A stretch of DNA of 64,000 bases from Thysanoteuthis rhombus (GCA_963457665.1 OY735220.1:33052969-33116968), one strand, 5' to 3'. Shown: positions 46,630 to 57,428, counted from the stretch's first letter. The notes: a model not told the origin generated them from the letters alone. Translations and numbers: made by a program.

Positions 46630-46850
46630 TTAATTACCACTACCCATATTAGACCAGTTTAATCACTGTTGCTGGGTACAGGTTATTCATGTGTTCTGAT
46701 ATGTATATGTGTCTATATATTTAGATATCTATCCAGTCTCATAGTAAAAATTTGGCATTTTGCACAGACACACTCCTCTCAATGAGTTGGGAAAATGTAT
46801 TCTTTTCTTTTTTTTTGAAAATTCCCCTCCAAAATAGTTTTATATTGAAC
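46630..46850 (+). repeat. Family B repeat, copy 3
   Basis: ACCACTACCCATATTAGACC, TTATTCATGTGTTCTGATA, AATTTGGCATTTTGCAC, then GAAAATTCCCCTCCAAAATA, a family A-like module, as in copy 1. Confidence 0.6.
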
Positions 46851-47850
46851 TCCACAATAAAAATCATTGCAGGGGCCCAAGAGTTTCCTGAGTAGAGCTA
46901 CTGTAGCAGAGGACAAGAGTGTTTGTTCAGAGTGTGCATATATAGGAGAGGCCCTAAATCAGGTTTACATCGCCCAATAAAATTCTTCTTGGAGGCCTAG
47001 CTAACAAACATCCTGCTCCGATTTGATTTTCCTTGATCATACAAAGCAATATCTGGTTAACAGTTCCAAACAAATACTTTCTTTTCTGTGATTCTACTTT
47101 CTTCAAGCAACGGATTGTTTCTGCTCAGTTGCCGTTTCCATGGCTGACGGAATGCAATGGAAGTGTATTTGCTGAAAATAAACTTTGCTTGAAGTTTCGT
47201 CTGAAGGGTGATGCAGCAGATAATTAAAGATACCAGATTCTTGTTATCCGTAGGCACACTCGGATGGCCACTGATAAGATGGCTCAAGAAAGAAATGGAA
47301 GTTTTGATCTGTTGAAAGGGAGCAGTGGGAAGTTTTGAGGCCACTAACAGTAATATTGATTTGCGATGAAACCGCACTGGCAAAAATGTCAGAATATACT
47401 TAAATTTCTTCCCAAAATAAGTTGAACTTCCTGTTGAACTTAATGGGGAGAGTTGTGTTGATATAAAAGGAGACACACACTATCTATCAATCCCAGTAAG
47501 AAAAATGCATGTCTACACAATGTGTTAATGTTATAGTAAAAACTTAAAAAACGCTGAACAAGAATATCTTAATATAAAATATACAAATGAATATTATTGC
47601 AGCGGCACAAAATAGCGATTTATAGTGACATGTACAAACATGTGACTAAACTTGGTAAAAAATCTTGCCAATGCATTGATATTTTTTCATCTATTTTATG
47701 TAAAAATATGCTTGTTAATTGTCTTTTGATTTTTTATAATAATGTGAACATATTGTGCAAGTACACATTTTTCTTACTGGTCCTATTTTCTTTGATATTA
47801 ATATGTACGCACAATATTCTCAACTGTAACTATTACAGTTTTTAAAAAAA
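46851..47850. other. Unassigned sequence with an unsupported 139-codon minus frame
   Basis: The minus frame 47057-47476 is the longest outside repeats and the receptor and sits in complex sequence, but shows no domain, signal peptide or membrane segment, and a + frame overlaps it. It could be chance or part of an unrecognised repeat. Confidence 0.3.
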
Positions 47851-47928
47851 TGTAGTTCCCAAGTGGATTCAAACCACCAATCTCTTAATTACAAAATGCA
47901 CAAACTGACCAACTATGCCACGGAAACA
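47851..47928 (-). ncRNA. tRNA-like sequence (SINE head)
   Basis: Minus strand: GTGGCATAGTTGGTCAGTTT (A box) and GGTGGTTTGAATCCACTT (B box GTTTGAATCC with a pairing T stem). The acceptor stem does not pair well. tRNA-derived. Confidence 0.5.
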
Positions 47929-48292
47929 GCTGTAGTGGAGTTAATCTATTTTCTAATATGATTCATTTTTGCCGGACTTTCAGAATCTTTCTAATTTCCA
48001 GCACTAAAACTCTTGTTATAAGTTTACAAATTAGAGAATCCTTGTTTTTTTTTTTATAAAAAAATATTTGTAGTGTAAAATTATATGTATACAGAAAGTT
48101 AGGTAGGATTCGCTTCTACAGTTAAGGTGTGCATTGTGTTATATCAAATTAGAAGTAAAAATTTCCTAAAAATTTCTGTCAAGTTTTTCAGTACTATTTT
48201 CATGAATCTATGTAATTAAAAAGTTACTCACAATGAAGGTTTTTACAAGATGACTGGAATTTTATCAAATTTTATTGAGCTTTGCAAAAGTT

Positions 48293-48378
48293 ATAACAAA
48301 ATCAGGGATCGAACCTGCAACTAGTAGGGTAGCCGCTTTGATACAGCATTGCTCTTACCATTGAGCTAAACAGCCACC
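48293..48378 (-). ncRNA. tRNA-like sequence (SINE head), copy 1 of a pair
   Basis: Minus strand: GGCTGTTTAGCTCAATGG, TAAGAGCA, then GCAGGTTCGATCCCTG. A and B boxes are excellent, D and T stems pair, but the acceptor ends do not, and a true anticodon stem is poor. A relic rather than a working tRNA. Confidence 0.6.
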
Positions 48379-48539
48379 GGTACTGTTAAAGCCCAAATAA
48401 TTGTTTTAGCTCCAAACTATTATTTTTTTTGCTTATTCTCGGTCTATATCTGCTCTATTTGTTTCTTTCTTTATTACATGTTGAATGTATCTCTTGGCCT
48501 AGACAATGTGAATAGAAAAAAACAATTTAAGAAAATCGG

Positions 48540-48612
48540 GCTGCTGCAGGGATCGAACCTGTGCCGCTTCAACATATCGTTGCTCTTGCCATTGAGCTAA
48601 ACAGTCAGTGGT
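48540..48612 (-). ncRNA. tRNA-like sequence (SINE head), copy 2 of a pair
   Basis: Minus strand: GACTGTTTAGCTCAATGG, CAAGAGCAA, then ACAGGTTCGATCCCTG. Same type and orientation as 48293-48378, about 240 bases away. Confidence 0.6.
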
Positions 48613-48691
48613 AATTCAATTCCTGCAGCAGCTTGTCAGATCCTATATCCATTTCTGTTGGATCATATATCTATTTTTTAATAACATACAT

Positions 48692-48694
48692 CTG

Positions 48695-48729
<35 letters not shown>

Positions 48730-48758
48730 TATATATGCATATACATATGTACATAAAC

Positions 48759-48791
<33 letters not shown>

Positions 48792-48792
48792 T
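48692..48792. repeat. AT/ACAT microsatellite
   Basis: (TA)n interrupted by CATATACATATGTACATA and ending ACACACAT. Both-strand frames rich in I/Y here are artefacts. Confidence 0.9.
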
Positions 48793-49193
48793 ACATATAA
48801 AAGTGTATCTAAATAGAATCAAACCTAATTGCCAATCTAAAATTCTCCTCTGCCTCAAAAAATGACCTGATCTTGTGAATGAGAAAAGAGGTCAATATCA
48901 AGAAAAATGGCCGACATGAATGGCCAATTTCAATATTAAGCTCTACAAGATGTATAAATGTATTATTTACGAAATAAGTGATTTATTGATCTATCTCTCC
49001 TTATCAGTTATAAAAGCTTTCTATGACTCTAGGAATGAATCCCTGTGTGTGTGCATGGATTTGTTTGTATATGGCTGGATGGATCTGAAGGCAGTTAATG
49101 ATATCAGAAATGGAAGTGTTGGTATGAAGATCAATCATCAATTTTGCAATGAATATCTGTGCCAGTGAATTTCTAATCCTTGGCCTTCATACA

Positions 49194-49692
49194 GGATGGC
49201 ACAAAAGTTGTAAAGAGATTTAAAACAATCATAACCTTTTCTGTTTTAGTATTGTTTTGTTTTTCCCCTTCTCAGATATGTAGAGGAACCCGAGGGAATT
49301 CATTATGGAAAAGTACACAACTGAGCAACAGACTGGAATAATGGAATTTTTCTTTGAATACCTTCAACGTTAACCCAAAGAGCTGGTCAGGATTCATCAT
49401 TTGTTCTCAATGTTTTCAAGAATTAAGCTTAATTAGTGGTCAACCTCAAACAGGGAGACCATGTTCAGTCCAAAATGCAAAAAATTGTATATGTGTACGG
49501 AGGAGTAGAAATCTTTCGAAATGTTACTCAGAATGTTATAGAAAGAGCAGCAATTTATGAAGTTGAAAATGCTAGGCATTTAGAATAAGCAATTTTCTAT
49601 ACAAGGGTCAACTGAATTTTTAAAAATTTGAAATATCATTAAGGATGAAAAAATATCAATGTTTTTAACTCTTGCACAACTTTGACACCAAC
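49194..49692 (+). mobile_element. Shortened mariner-like element with inverted ends
   Basis: The left CAGGATGGCACAAAAGTTGT and the right TCTTGCACAACTTTGACACC are inverted over ~25 bases with mismatches. About 500 bases, versus about 1.3 kb for intact mariners, so most of the transposase is gone. Confidence 0.6.
49305..49560 (+). pseudogene. N-terminal fragment of a mariner/IS630-type transposase
   Basis: ATG at 49305 starts MEKYTTEQQTGIMEFFFEYL, a typical first helix of these transposases, then a stop; further on GRPCSVQNAKNCICVRRS recalls the GRP(R)SV..EN....VR linker between the DNA-binding and catalytic domains. Stops and a frame change; no DDE/D catalytic domain. Confidence 0.55.
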
Positions 49693-49744
49693 ATGTATAA
49701 GTTTGTGTGTGTTGGTGCTTGAGATAAAAAATGAAAAGTATGAA

Positions 49745-50074
49745 TACAGATCTGGTTAGTCACCCATCAGAAACCATCATGTTACCAAAACTTTCTTGGG
49801 TATGAGCTACAAAAAAAAAAATTTAAAAAAATCAATAAATAAGCAACTTCTTTCATCTTTTGTTGGGCAGTGATCACTAAAAACATCTGAATTTTCAACA
49901 AAACAAGTTTGAATCTTACCGGACACAAACTATACAACCAATTTAGCATCAACCTACATTGTAAATAGAACCCTCCTCTCTAAAAACCTTTTTTGTGCGT
50001 GCGTATGTGTGTGTGGGGGGGTTAATGATGCTGAAGCTGACTGTTTGTTGATAGTCTTGGTTAACGGTTTCTAA
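49745..50074 (+). mobile_element. Family A repeat, internally deleted
   Basis: ACAGATCTGGTTAGTCACCC to GGTTAACGGTTTCTAA; the TAGACATAATAAGGAGTAAA segment is replaced by a GTGTGTGGGGGG run. Confidence 0.8.
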
Positions 50075-50569
50075 CAATAGAGTACAGTAATATAGTGAGA
50101 AGCAGTAAATAGTACATTCATATCTATTCTGTATTTGGAATTTATCTGCATTAATCTTTCATAAATCTTCATTAAAATATTAATATTTTGAGCTGAAGTG
50201 TCTATCTTGACTCTCACTACAATTTCAATATTCTTTACCAAAGAGTCCCTTCTTTGCCTCTACCAGGGGAAGCAGCCTCCCTTTCATAATTGTAGGCCCA
50301 TATTAACTGGCCCATCTGACCCTACCTCTGTTCTGGTTGGATTGGTGGTTTATCTAAATGCACAAACAAAGAAAAATCTTTTGAAAGGAGAGATTCACAA
50401 GAAGAAAGATTGCAGACGACGAATAACAATTCCTGAGATGATTCCCCAAAAAAGAATGATCTCATTGGCTATTCACCTAAAAGTAGATACAAAGACAAAT
50501 CTCTGAGCATACCACAATATTGGTGAGAAGATCTAACCAATGAGATATAAACTCACTTCTCTCATGCCA
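50075..50569. other. Unassigned sequence
   Basis: A 102-codon + frame (50198-50506) in fairly complex sequence has no recognisable domain. Not called as a gene. Confidence 0.3.
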
Positions 50570-50996
50570 GGTACGGATAATGGATTTTGAGCAGGCTTCA
50601 TCTTTTTTTTAATCTCACTCCATCGGTCTAATTAGACAATTCAAGTAGGATAAGGTATCCATCTCTAGCGAGACACTCCCAATGGAGTATGATAGCCGGT
50701 GATAAAGTCCTGGTTTCTGTTGTATGCATCAGCTTAGTGATCCTTGCAAGTATCAAGTCTGGTTGTGACCAGAACTTCATACCTACAAGTTTTTATGACT
50801 GCCCCCTAGGCGGGATACAAGTCCACTGAAGGGATACCACCTCCCTAATCACACAGCTTAGAGTGTATCTAATTAGCTGCTGAGCACACAGAGAAATTTG
50901 TCCCAATGAAGAGTTTTCTGTATTCTTCTTTCTTACCGGGAATGGAACCTGGGTCCTTCTGGATTTGAGGCAGACATGCCAACCATTACATTATTT
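50570..50996 (-). mobile_element. tRNA-derived SINE
   Basis: Minus strand from 50996: GTAATGGTTGGCATGTCTGC (A box) and CAGGTTCCATTCCCGG (B box) in proper spacing, followed by a ~360-base body of complex sequence (50570-50930). The 3' end is not defined. Confidence 0.55.
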
Positions 50997-50999
50997 GTT

Positions 51000-51760
51000 T
51001 GTTTTTTTTTCAAATAAAGTTTCTTCAGATATTTTTTTAAAAAACTTTTAATTGAGCTCTGCCCAAGCTGGGTGGGGCTCTAGATGCCGTGGACCTCCAC
51101 TTCGGGATCCAAACTTGCACACATATACTAAACACACTCTGCTCTCCCACTGGGCCTATGTTAGGAGATGCAGCCAAGGGTTTCTTGGTCAGAACTACCG
51201 TTGCAGATGAAATCAGGATGGTTGAAGGACAGCAGTGTTTGAGAAGTGCATGTGGGGGGGGGGGTGAGACTGCTTTGCACTACCTTATAAAATTTACTCA
51301 GAGGATCAGCTCTCCTGACTCTTTTCTTGTTCTTTAGAAGAATAGAAAAAAAATCAATAAAAGAAACAAAACATTTGCACCAGGAGAAATTTTTTCAAAC
51401 CTGCTTTAATGATGGATTTTTTTTTTAGTTTTGTTCAACCAAATCTTTTCTTTCTTAATTTCTAGTCTCCGCAATAAGCCCACTCATACATTTGCTGCAT
51501 TCATCGATTTACACACTTACACACACGTTTACATACTGTAGACATAAGTGCGTAGCCTAATGAAACCATTTATCTTACACAACAAATGTTTATTTTCCAA
51601 TATAATCTCCTTCCTTGTCAATGTACTTATGACAAGGTTTCTGCATTAATCACATAGATTGAAAATTATACAATGAAATTTTGACATGAAAATTCAGTTA
51701 TTAACTGTCAGGTTATGGACTATTGATCCATACTTGTATATCTAATAAATAGATAGATAG
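51000..51760. other. Unassigned sequence with a G+C-richer patch
   Basis: 51055-51290 is complex (CTGCCCAAGCTGGGTGGGGC) with an 82-codon + frame without domain and a 12-base G run; probably a repeat fragment. Confidence 0.35.
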
Positions 51761-51761
51761 A

Positions 51762-52168
51762 TTGGAGAAACCGTCAGGCAAAGCTGTCACCAAAACTGTC
51801 AACATAGGTTTCTCCAGTTTTTGAGTTTGGCTGGCTCTATATGTGTGTATCATGTATACAGGGTACACCAATGGAGTTAGAGGACTCAAAATTTAGACAC
51901 TTACTCCTCATTTTATCAAGAAAAAATTTGAAATTTCCTCCAAAATAGGTTTATAGTGGGAGGTTCAACTTGCAATGTAAGTTTATACTGAATTGATCCT
52001 TAATTTGTATTTGGCTGCATTCACACTCACATTTTCTAGTGATCACTGCCCAACAAAAAGTGAGAGATGTAACTTATTCATTGATCACTCTTTTTTCCAA
52101 TTTTTTGATTGATCACCCCTAGCATAGCATGCTGCCAAAATATGTTGGTCATGTGATGGTTTCCATTC
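51762..52168 (-). mobile_element. Family A repeat, reverse
   Basis: From GGAGAAACCGTC to ATGTGATGGTTTCCATT, with TCATTGATCACTC and TGATTGATCACCCC intact. Confidence 0.8.
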
Positions 52169-52263
52169 ATACTATTTATCTATCTTTCAATATGATAAGA
52201 AAGTGAAAAAAATTTCTTTGTATGTATAATTTTTACTATTCTTCAAATAGCTAGAAATTAAAA

Positions 52264-52722
52264 CTGATCTGGTTAGTCCCTCAATAGAAACTATCACATG
52301 ACCAACATCTGGCAGCATGCTGTGTTGAAGGTTGATCAATTAAAAAAATTGGAAAAAAGGGATTGACCAATAAATGAGTTACTTCTCTCTCGCATTTTGT
52401 TGGACAATAATGACTAAAAAAAGTCTGAATTTTCAAAAATCAGGAGTGAATGATGCTGGACACAAACTAAGAAATCAATCCAGCTTACACTACATTACAC
52501 TTACATTACAAATTGAAATCCCAACTAAAAACATATTTAGGTGAGGGGTTCAGGAAACAAGAACAAACAATTTTTCTGCACTTGATAAGGAACAAATGCC
52601 TGAATTTTCAGCTCTCAAGCTCCATTGGTGCAACCAGCATGCGCAATGCTTACATAGCCAGCCAGACTAACTTAAAAACTGAAAAAACATATGTTGACAG
52701 TTTAGGTTGATGGTTTCTAATA
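52264..52722 (+). mobile_element. Family A repeat, full length, possible 8-bp flank duplication
   Basis: TGATCTGGTTAGTCCCTCAA to GGTTGATGGTTTCTAATA. AATAGCTA stands at 52246-52253 and AATAGCTA again at 52718-52725 at the right edge, a candidate target duplication that would put the left border ~10 bases upstream of the GGTCTGG motif. Confidence 0.85.
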
Positions 52723-53137
52723 GCTATTGAACTATAGTTGAAGGTAATCAATATTTACAAAAAAAGGGAAGCATACCTAATGCATTTTTATTGGAGCGTC
52801 ACTGGTTCAGGTATACTCTGCTTTTCAAAAGAATGTTTCATGCAACTTACAGATTTTATGAAAAAATAAGTCAAAATGATGTTCAGCGTTTTTTTTTTTT
52901 AGCTGGAAGCTGTTATAGAGGCAGTGTGCACCCTCTCCTTCTCTTTCCTACACCCCAGTCTCTTGCACTTCCTACTGCCCCGACCTCCAATGATATACCA
53001 TCATTACCATATAAAGGGTTTAGGAATGCTCAAAAATTTTTCTCATGTAAATCAGTATTTGTTTGTTTTCTTTTTAATTGCTTTTTCAGATTACAAAAAG
53101 TTTTCATTGGATTGCTCTACTTCCTGATAGTGGAGGG

Positions 53138-53250
53138 AACCTTGTTAGTCATTCAATAGAAACTGTCTTGTGATCAATGTCTTGGCAGCATGCTGTGTTG
53201 GGGTGGATAAATTGAAAAATTGGAAAAGGAGGTGATCATGGCTTCTCTAG
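53138..53250 (+). mobile_element. Family A 5' fragment
   Basis: CCTTGTTAGTCATTCAATAG, AGCATGCTGTGTTGGGG, GGAGGTGATCATGG; then replaced by family C sequence. Confidence 0.7.
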
Positions 53251-53257
53251 ATAAACC

Positions 53258-53345
53258 ATGAATAGTGCAATTAATTCTTTCGAAGATTTTCCATACTCTC
53301 CAAAACTGCGCTCTTCAAAGTCTTGTTATGATTTAATGTGTTTTT
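53258..53345 (-). repeat. Family C fragment
   Basis: TGAATAGTGCAATTAATTC, AAAACTGCGCTCTTCAAAGT, ATTTAATGTGTTTTTC resemble the left half of 12976-13288. Confidence 0.5.
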
Positions 53346-53552
53346 CAGTGAGTGAATTGGCTAATGATGAGCTCTGAATAAAGCTCTAAGTGTTCAAGTA
53401 CTTTCAGAGCAAGAGATACGACTCATTAAATATTTCCAACAAAGGCCAATTATCTTTTTTAAAAATAGTATGTACATTAGCAGGAAAAACGTCTTTTTTT
53501 TTTCTAGGGAAAGCAAGCGTTGTATAAAATGAATTTCATAAAAGGAAAACAA

Positions 53553-53922
53553 AAATAATCTTGATAGCCACTCAGTTGAAATCATCATGCGATCAATGTC
53601 TTTTGGCAGCATGCCATGTTGGGATGAAAATTTAAAAATTGGAAAAAGGGGTAATTAATGAATAAGCTACTTCTCTCTCCTTTTGTTGGGCAGTGATCAT
53701 TAAAAGTTCTGAATTTCCAAAAATCAAGCATGAATGCTACTAAACATAAACTAAGGGACATATTCAGCATAAATGAAAAAAAGTTTTTTTCTAGACATAA
53801 AAGGTGAATGTTTCAATTTTCAGCCTTATTGCTTCATAGATACAAAACATATATACACAGCCAGTCAGATTTAAAAACTGAAGAAATCTATACTGACAGT
53901 TTTGGTTGATAGTTTCTAATAT
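53553..53922 (+). mobile_element. Family A repeat, internally deleted
   Basis: TAATCTTGATAGCCACTCAG to GGTTGATAGTTTCTAATA; lacks the ATTGTAAATTGAACCCC block. Confidence 0.8.
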
Positions 53923-54469
53923 TGCTCTTGAACTGCAATAAATAACAAGAAAATGTTCTGTATTCGGCAGTGAAGAAAATTCTGCAAATATTTGTAGTAT
54001 ATTGTCCACACTTATAAGAAATTGGAATATTTTCCAAACATTCTGTCTCCATGGTAATATTTTCCTTCCAGCTTCACCGTAACATCATTATTACTGTTTC
54101 TTGTCCCTTTGTTCATTATTTATATGAATAGGTTTTATGGTGTAGAGTGTAGAGAAATCAATATAGAATATGGACACAATATTTCGCAACACAGAACATT
54201 CAATACGTTTATTTGAGTATTGAAACCCTGAATTATAATCAATTTTCATTTATTCTTTATCTGCAGGAGTGGATCCAGGATTTGGAGCAGGGGTGGGAGT
54301 CCAATTAAAAACTAAAATTTTAATTACTCAATCTTTCTGATTAAACAATGGGTATAATAGATTTTTGTTTTTAAAGTTAATTCATAGTTACTTGGGATGA
54401 TCTGGGTTTTTTCATTCACATAATTTCTTCATTAAACAAATATTTAAATCATCTTTTCTTTGCCTGATT

Positions 54470-54472
<3 letters not shown>
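53923..54472. other. A/T-rich sequence, no gene recognised
   Basis: Nothing seen besides GGAGTGGATCCAGGATTTGG at 54267, a phrase often found at repeat ends; no partner in the window. Confidence 0.4.

Positions 54473-54527
<55 letters not shown>
54473..54527. repeat. AT dinucleotide microsatellite
   Basis: Uninterrupted (AT)n of about 27 units. Confidence 0.95.
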
Positions 54528-54530
<3 letters not shown>

Positions 54531-55217
54531 CAAAGTATAAATCAGTTATACAATATCCAATGTGTGATGGGTTTATTTCATAAGGGGAAGTGGCAAGATT
54601 TTTCCAACAATGTTTGAAATTTATCAATTTGACAATTTGGAAAAATGACAAAATAATAAATTTTTCATGTATTTTTCATTTCCAATTAAGCATTTCCTAT
54701 ATTTAATACAAAACTATAGATATATTTCAACATTTCTTTATTTGAGGGTGTTCAATGTTTTTACATGGATCTAATAAATATCATCTAGAATGAGTCTAGT
54801 GTCACATTTACAGCAAGAATTCTCTCTGCTTCATCCAGTAGAATCTCCAGTATGGTCCAGTCTGAAGATTAACTGGATGAAAGATAACCAGAACTCTTAT
54901 CAAAAGAAACTGATCTCCTGCTGCCGGACAAACTCAGGGAAAGACAGAGAACATTCTGCTGTAATAATGGTTCTGCTTTCTGGCTGCAAATATTACAGAC
55001 AATAAAGGCGATTCCCATGAATACCAAGGATTTGCTTCCTGTTTCATTGATCGAAGGAGCCACTTGGAAATGAAAGCTACAGGATATAAACGAAGGATGA
55101 AAATTCAAATATTTTCCGACATTTAGAGTCTAACCTTTTGACACAATAGAAACTCTATGAGGATTTCAAAGTAACAAAGCTTCTACACCTGAAGCTAAAT
55201 AGATAAATACTGAAGGA
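54528..55217. other. Unassigned sequence
   Basis: 54790-55110 is more complex than its surroundings, with overlapping frames of 71 (+) and 79 (-) codons. No domain or convincing exon boundaries. It may be an exon or an old repeat. Confidence 0.3.
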
Positions 55218-55626
55218 TAGGTCTGGTTGGTCTCTATATAGACACCATCTCATGACTGACATCTTTTGGTAGCATGCCATGTTAGGGGTGGTCAATTAGA
55301 AAAAATCATTTCTTCCGCCTTTTGTTTGATAATTAATCACTACAAAAAGTTTGGATTTTAACAAACGTCAATGTTGCCTACCTGAATTCAGCATAAACTT
55401 TACAAATTGAACCCTATAATATAAAAGGGGATGATTTTCAAGAAACAAACTATCTAGTCATAATAAGGAAGTAAATTTTAAAATTTTCAGCCTTCTAGCT
55501 ATACTAGTGTAGCCTGTATCTGCAACATGTAGATAAAGAGATGAATAGATAGATAGCCAACCAGGTGGACAAACTTAAGAAGTAAAGAAACCTACGTTGA
55601 CAGTTTTTGTTTACAGTTTCTAATAT
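55218..55626 (+). mobile_element. Family A repeat
   Basis: ATAGGTCTGGTTGGTCTCTA to TTTACAGTTTCTAATATG with a short GATA run (AGATGAATAGATAGATAG) in the GCCAGCCAG position. Confidence 0.8.
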
Positions 55627-56325
55627 GATCACTTTTTGTCTAAAACTCAATCAATTCGAAACCATCCCTTATAGTCAACAAAATTAACTTACTCTATTCT
55701 TACATGAATGAAATATTATGAGACTTTCAGTAAGAAGACAAATTTTTTTTTTCAAATTATATTTATCTTAATTTTGCCATTTGACTATTAAAAAAATCTA
55801 TGATTTCTCTAATTCATTATTGTTTCATAATTTTAAAAATGATAATTCTTTTAAAGATTTTTGTTAATGCTATCTTGTTTGAAACTGTCTTCATATCTTT
55901 TTTCTTTAATTTCCAGAAAGCTTATGCAGCCATCTTTATTCCTCTGGTTGGACCATTCCTTCCTTGATCTTAATTTTCCAGGTAACTACATTTTTTCTCT
56001 CGCTTTGCATTTTGAAAGATTTAGCAAATACTTTGTATTTAGTAACATCTTATCTATGAAAATCCTCAAGTACAAAAACCTTTTTTTAGTTTCATATCAC
56101 TATCTGAGAGATTCTGATTTTGTTTTCAAAACTAAATCAACTCATCAATTCTCGATAAACTCTATTTATACTGGAAATGTATTGACTGAAGTTTGAAGAC
56201 TTGTTTAATATTTTGATGCCTCCAAATTGTAAACTGTATATTTTTAAAATTAGGCTTCAAAATCACTCATACCATCGCTGACAGAAATGAGCCAAAAATA
56301 AGCAAACCCTTTATCACTTTGATAC
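55627..56325. other. A/T-rich sequence, no gene recognised
   Basis: A 111-codon + frame (55861-56196) is rich in F, L, S and K and shows no domain; not called. Confidence 0.4.
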
Positions 56326-56333
56326 TTTTAAGG

Positions 56334-56530
56334 CAGTGGTTTTGAAACTTCAAAAACTCAAGGACCTCTTCTAGAAAGGAAATATTGTGGCAGGCCCCTA
56401 TTTCTAGTATTCAGTTTTTAGGCAGTAATCAGTATAACTATAATAACGAAAACTTATTACTTTTAAAAATCATATTCATTCAAAATGGATTACGTTTATT
56501 TGAATTCTAATACATGGTAAAGTCTGGGTT

Positions 56531-56592
<62 letters not shown>

Positions 56593-56734
56593 ATTTTTCT
56601 GTAGCTGTGTGGTGGATGATGTTTCTTTGTCACAAACTTCACAATGTCAGGTTTAGAGGGAAGACTGCTGCAGACCCCTGAGCTCTTTTTGTTGGACACT
56701 CAGATGTTCATGGACTCCAGTTTCAAAACCACTC
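56334..56734. mobile_element. hAT-like non-autonomous element with an 8-bp TSD
   Basis: Left CAGTGGTTTTGAAACTT, right GTTTCAAAACCACTC (inverted). Flanks TTTTAAGG (56326-56333) and TTCTAAGG (56735-56742) differ at one base. CAGTGGTT ends and an 8-bp TSD fit hAT. An (AT)n array at 56532-56582 lies in the middle. No transposase. Confidence 0.8.
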
Positions 56735-57025
56735 TTCTAAGGTATTGCGGTTTTTACAAACATTTGCAAAGCTAAATTTTTTTTCCCTTAAGACTCAATT
56801 AAATCAAATATTGCTGAATAAAGAAAAATTATATGTTGAGAAAATATATTTATTGTGCAACATGCAAGACTGTATAATCAGATTTCTTCTTTTTCAATTG
56901 TCCCTCTCTGTACTCTTATATTTTAATTAATATGAAAAGGAGTAATTATACATTGGTAACAATCATGTTTTGATCAGTTTAATTACCATACCACTATGTA
57001 TTTTTACTCTTTTGTGTTCCTTGAT

Positions 57026-57298
57026 AAGTGTTGATTTGCAGTTGATTATGTCGAAAAAGTATATAAAATGGCTGTTATCCCTTTAAAAAATTGCTTTTGT
57101 GACCAGGATAGTAATGATTTGAAATCTACTTATTTCCTATTGAACTACAGGCAAATTTACACATTTTCATTCTCACAAAGTAAGAAAAACATTTACATAT
57201 GAATATCACTATCCATGCCACAAAAGCAAAGTTTGAAGGGAATAATAGCCATTTGTTATACTTTTAACCCATAAGCAATAAGAAAATAACACTCACTA
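57026..57298. mobile_element. Family I hairpin MITE just upstream of the receptor exon
   Basis: Left arm about 57026-57121 (AAGTATATAAAATGGCTGTT, TTGCTTTTGTGACCAGGATA), right arm about 57202-57298 (ATCCATGCCACAAAAGCAAA, GTTTGAAGGGAATAATAGCC, ATACTTTTAACCC). Matches the MITE at 45250-45510. It ends ~95 bases before the first splice acceptor. Confidence 0.75.
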
Positions 57299-57428
57299 CA
57301 TAGAAACAAAAAATGCATTACATAATATTATCATCCAAATACAGAGATCTGAAATTATCTGAAATATTTGATTTGTCTTAGTTTATTTTTCAGGTCCATC
57401 AAATTTGATTTATTTCTTTTGTTCATAG

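Noticed and set aside
47057..47476. 139-codon minus-strand frame
   Set aside because: No domain, no splice or promoter support, overlapped by a + frame; could be chance. Worth a protein search but not a gene call.
48293..48612. Functional tRNA genes
   Set aside because: A and B boxes are good but acceptor stems do not pair and anticodon stems are poor; better read as SINE heads.
48608..48865. Frames of 71-85 codons rich in I and Y on both strands
   Set aside because: Translated TA microsatellite.
55861..56196. 111-codon + frame near the receptor
   Set aside because: F/L/S/K-rich A/T composition, no domain or signal; ends before a hAT-like element.
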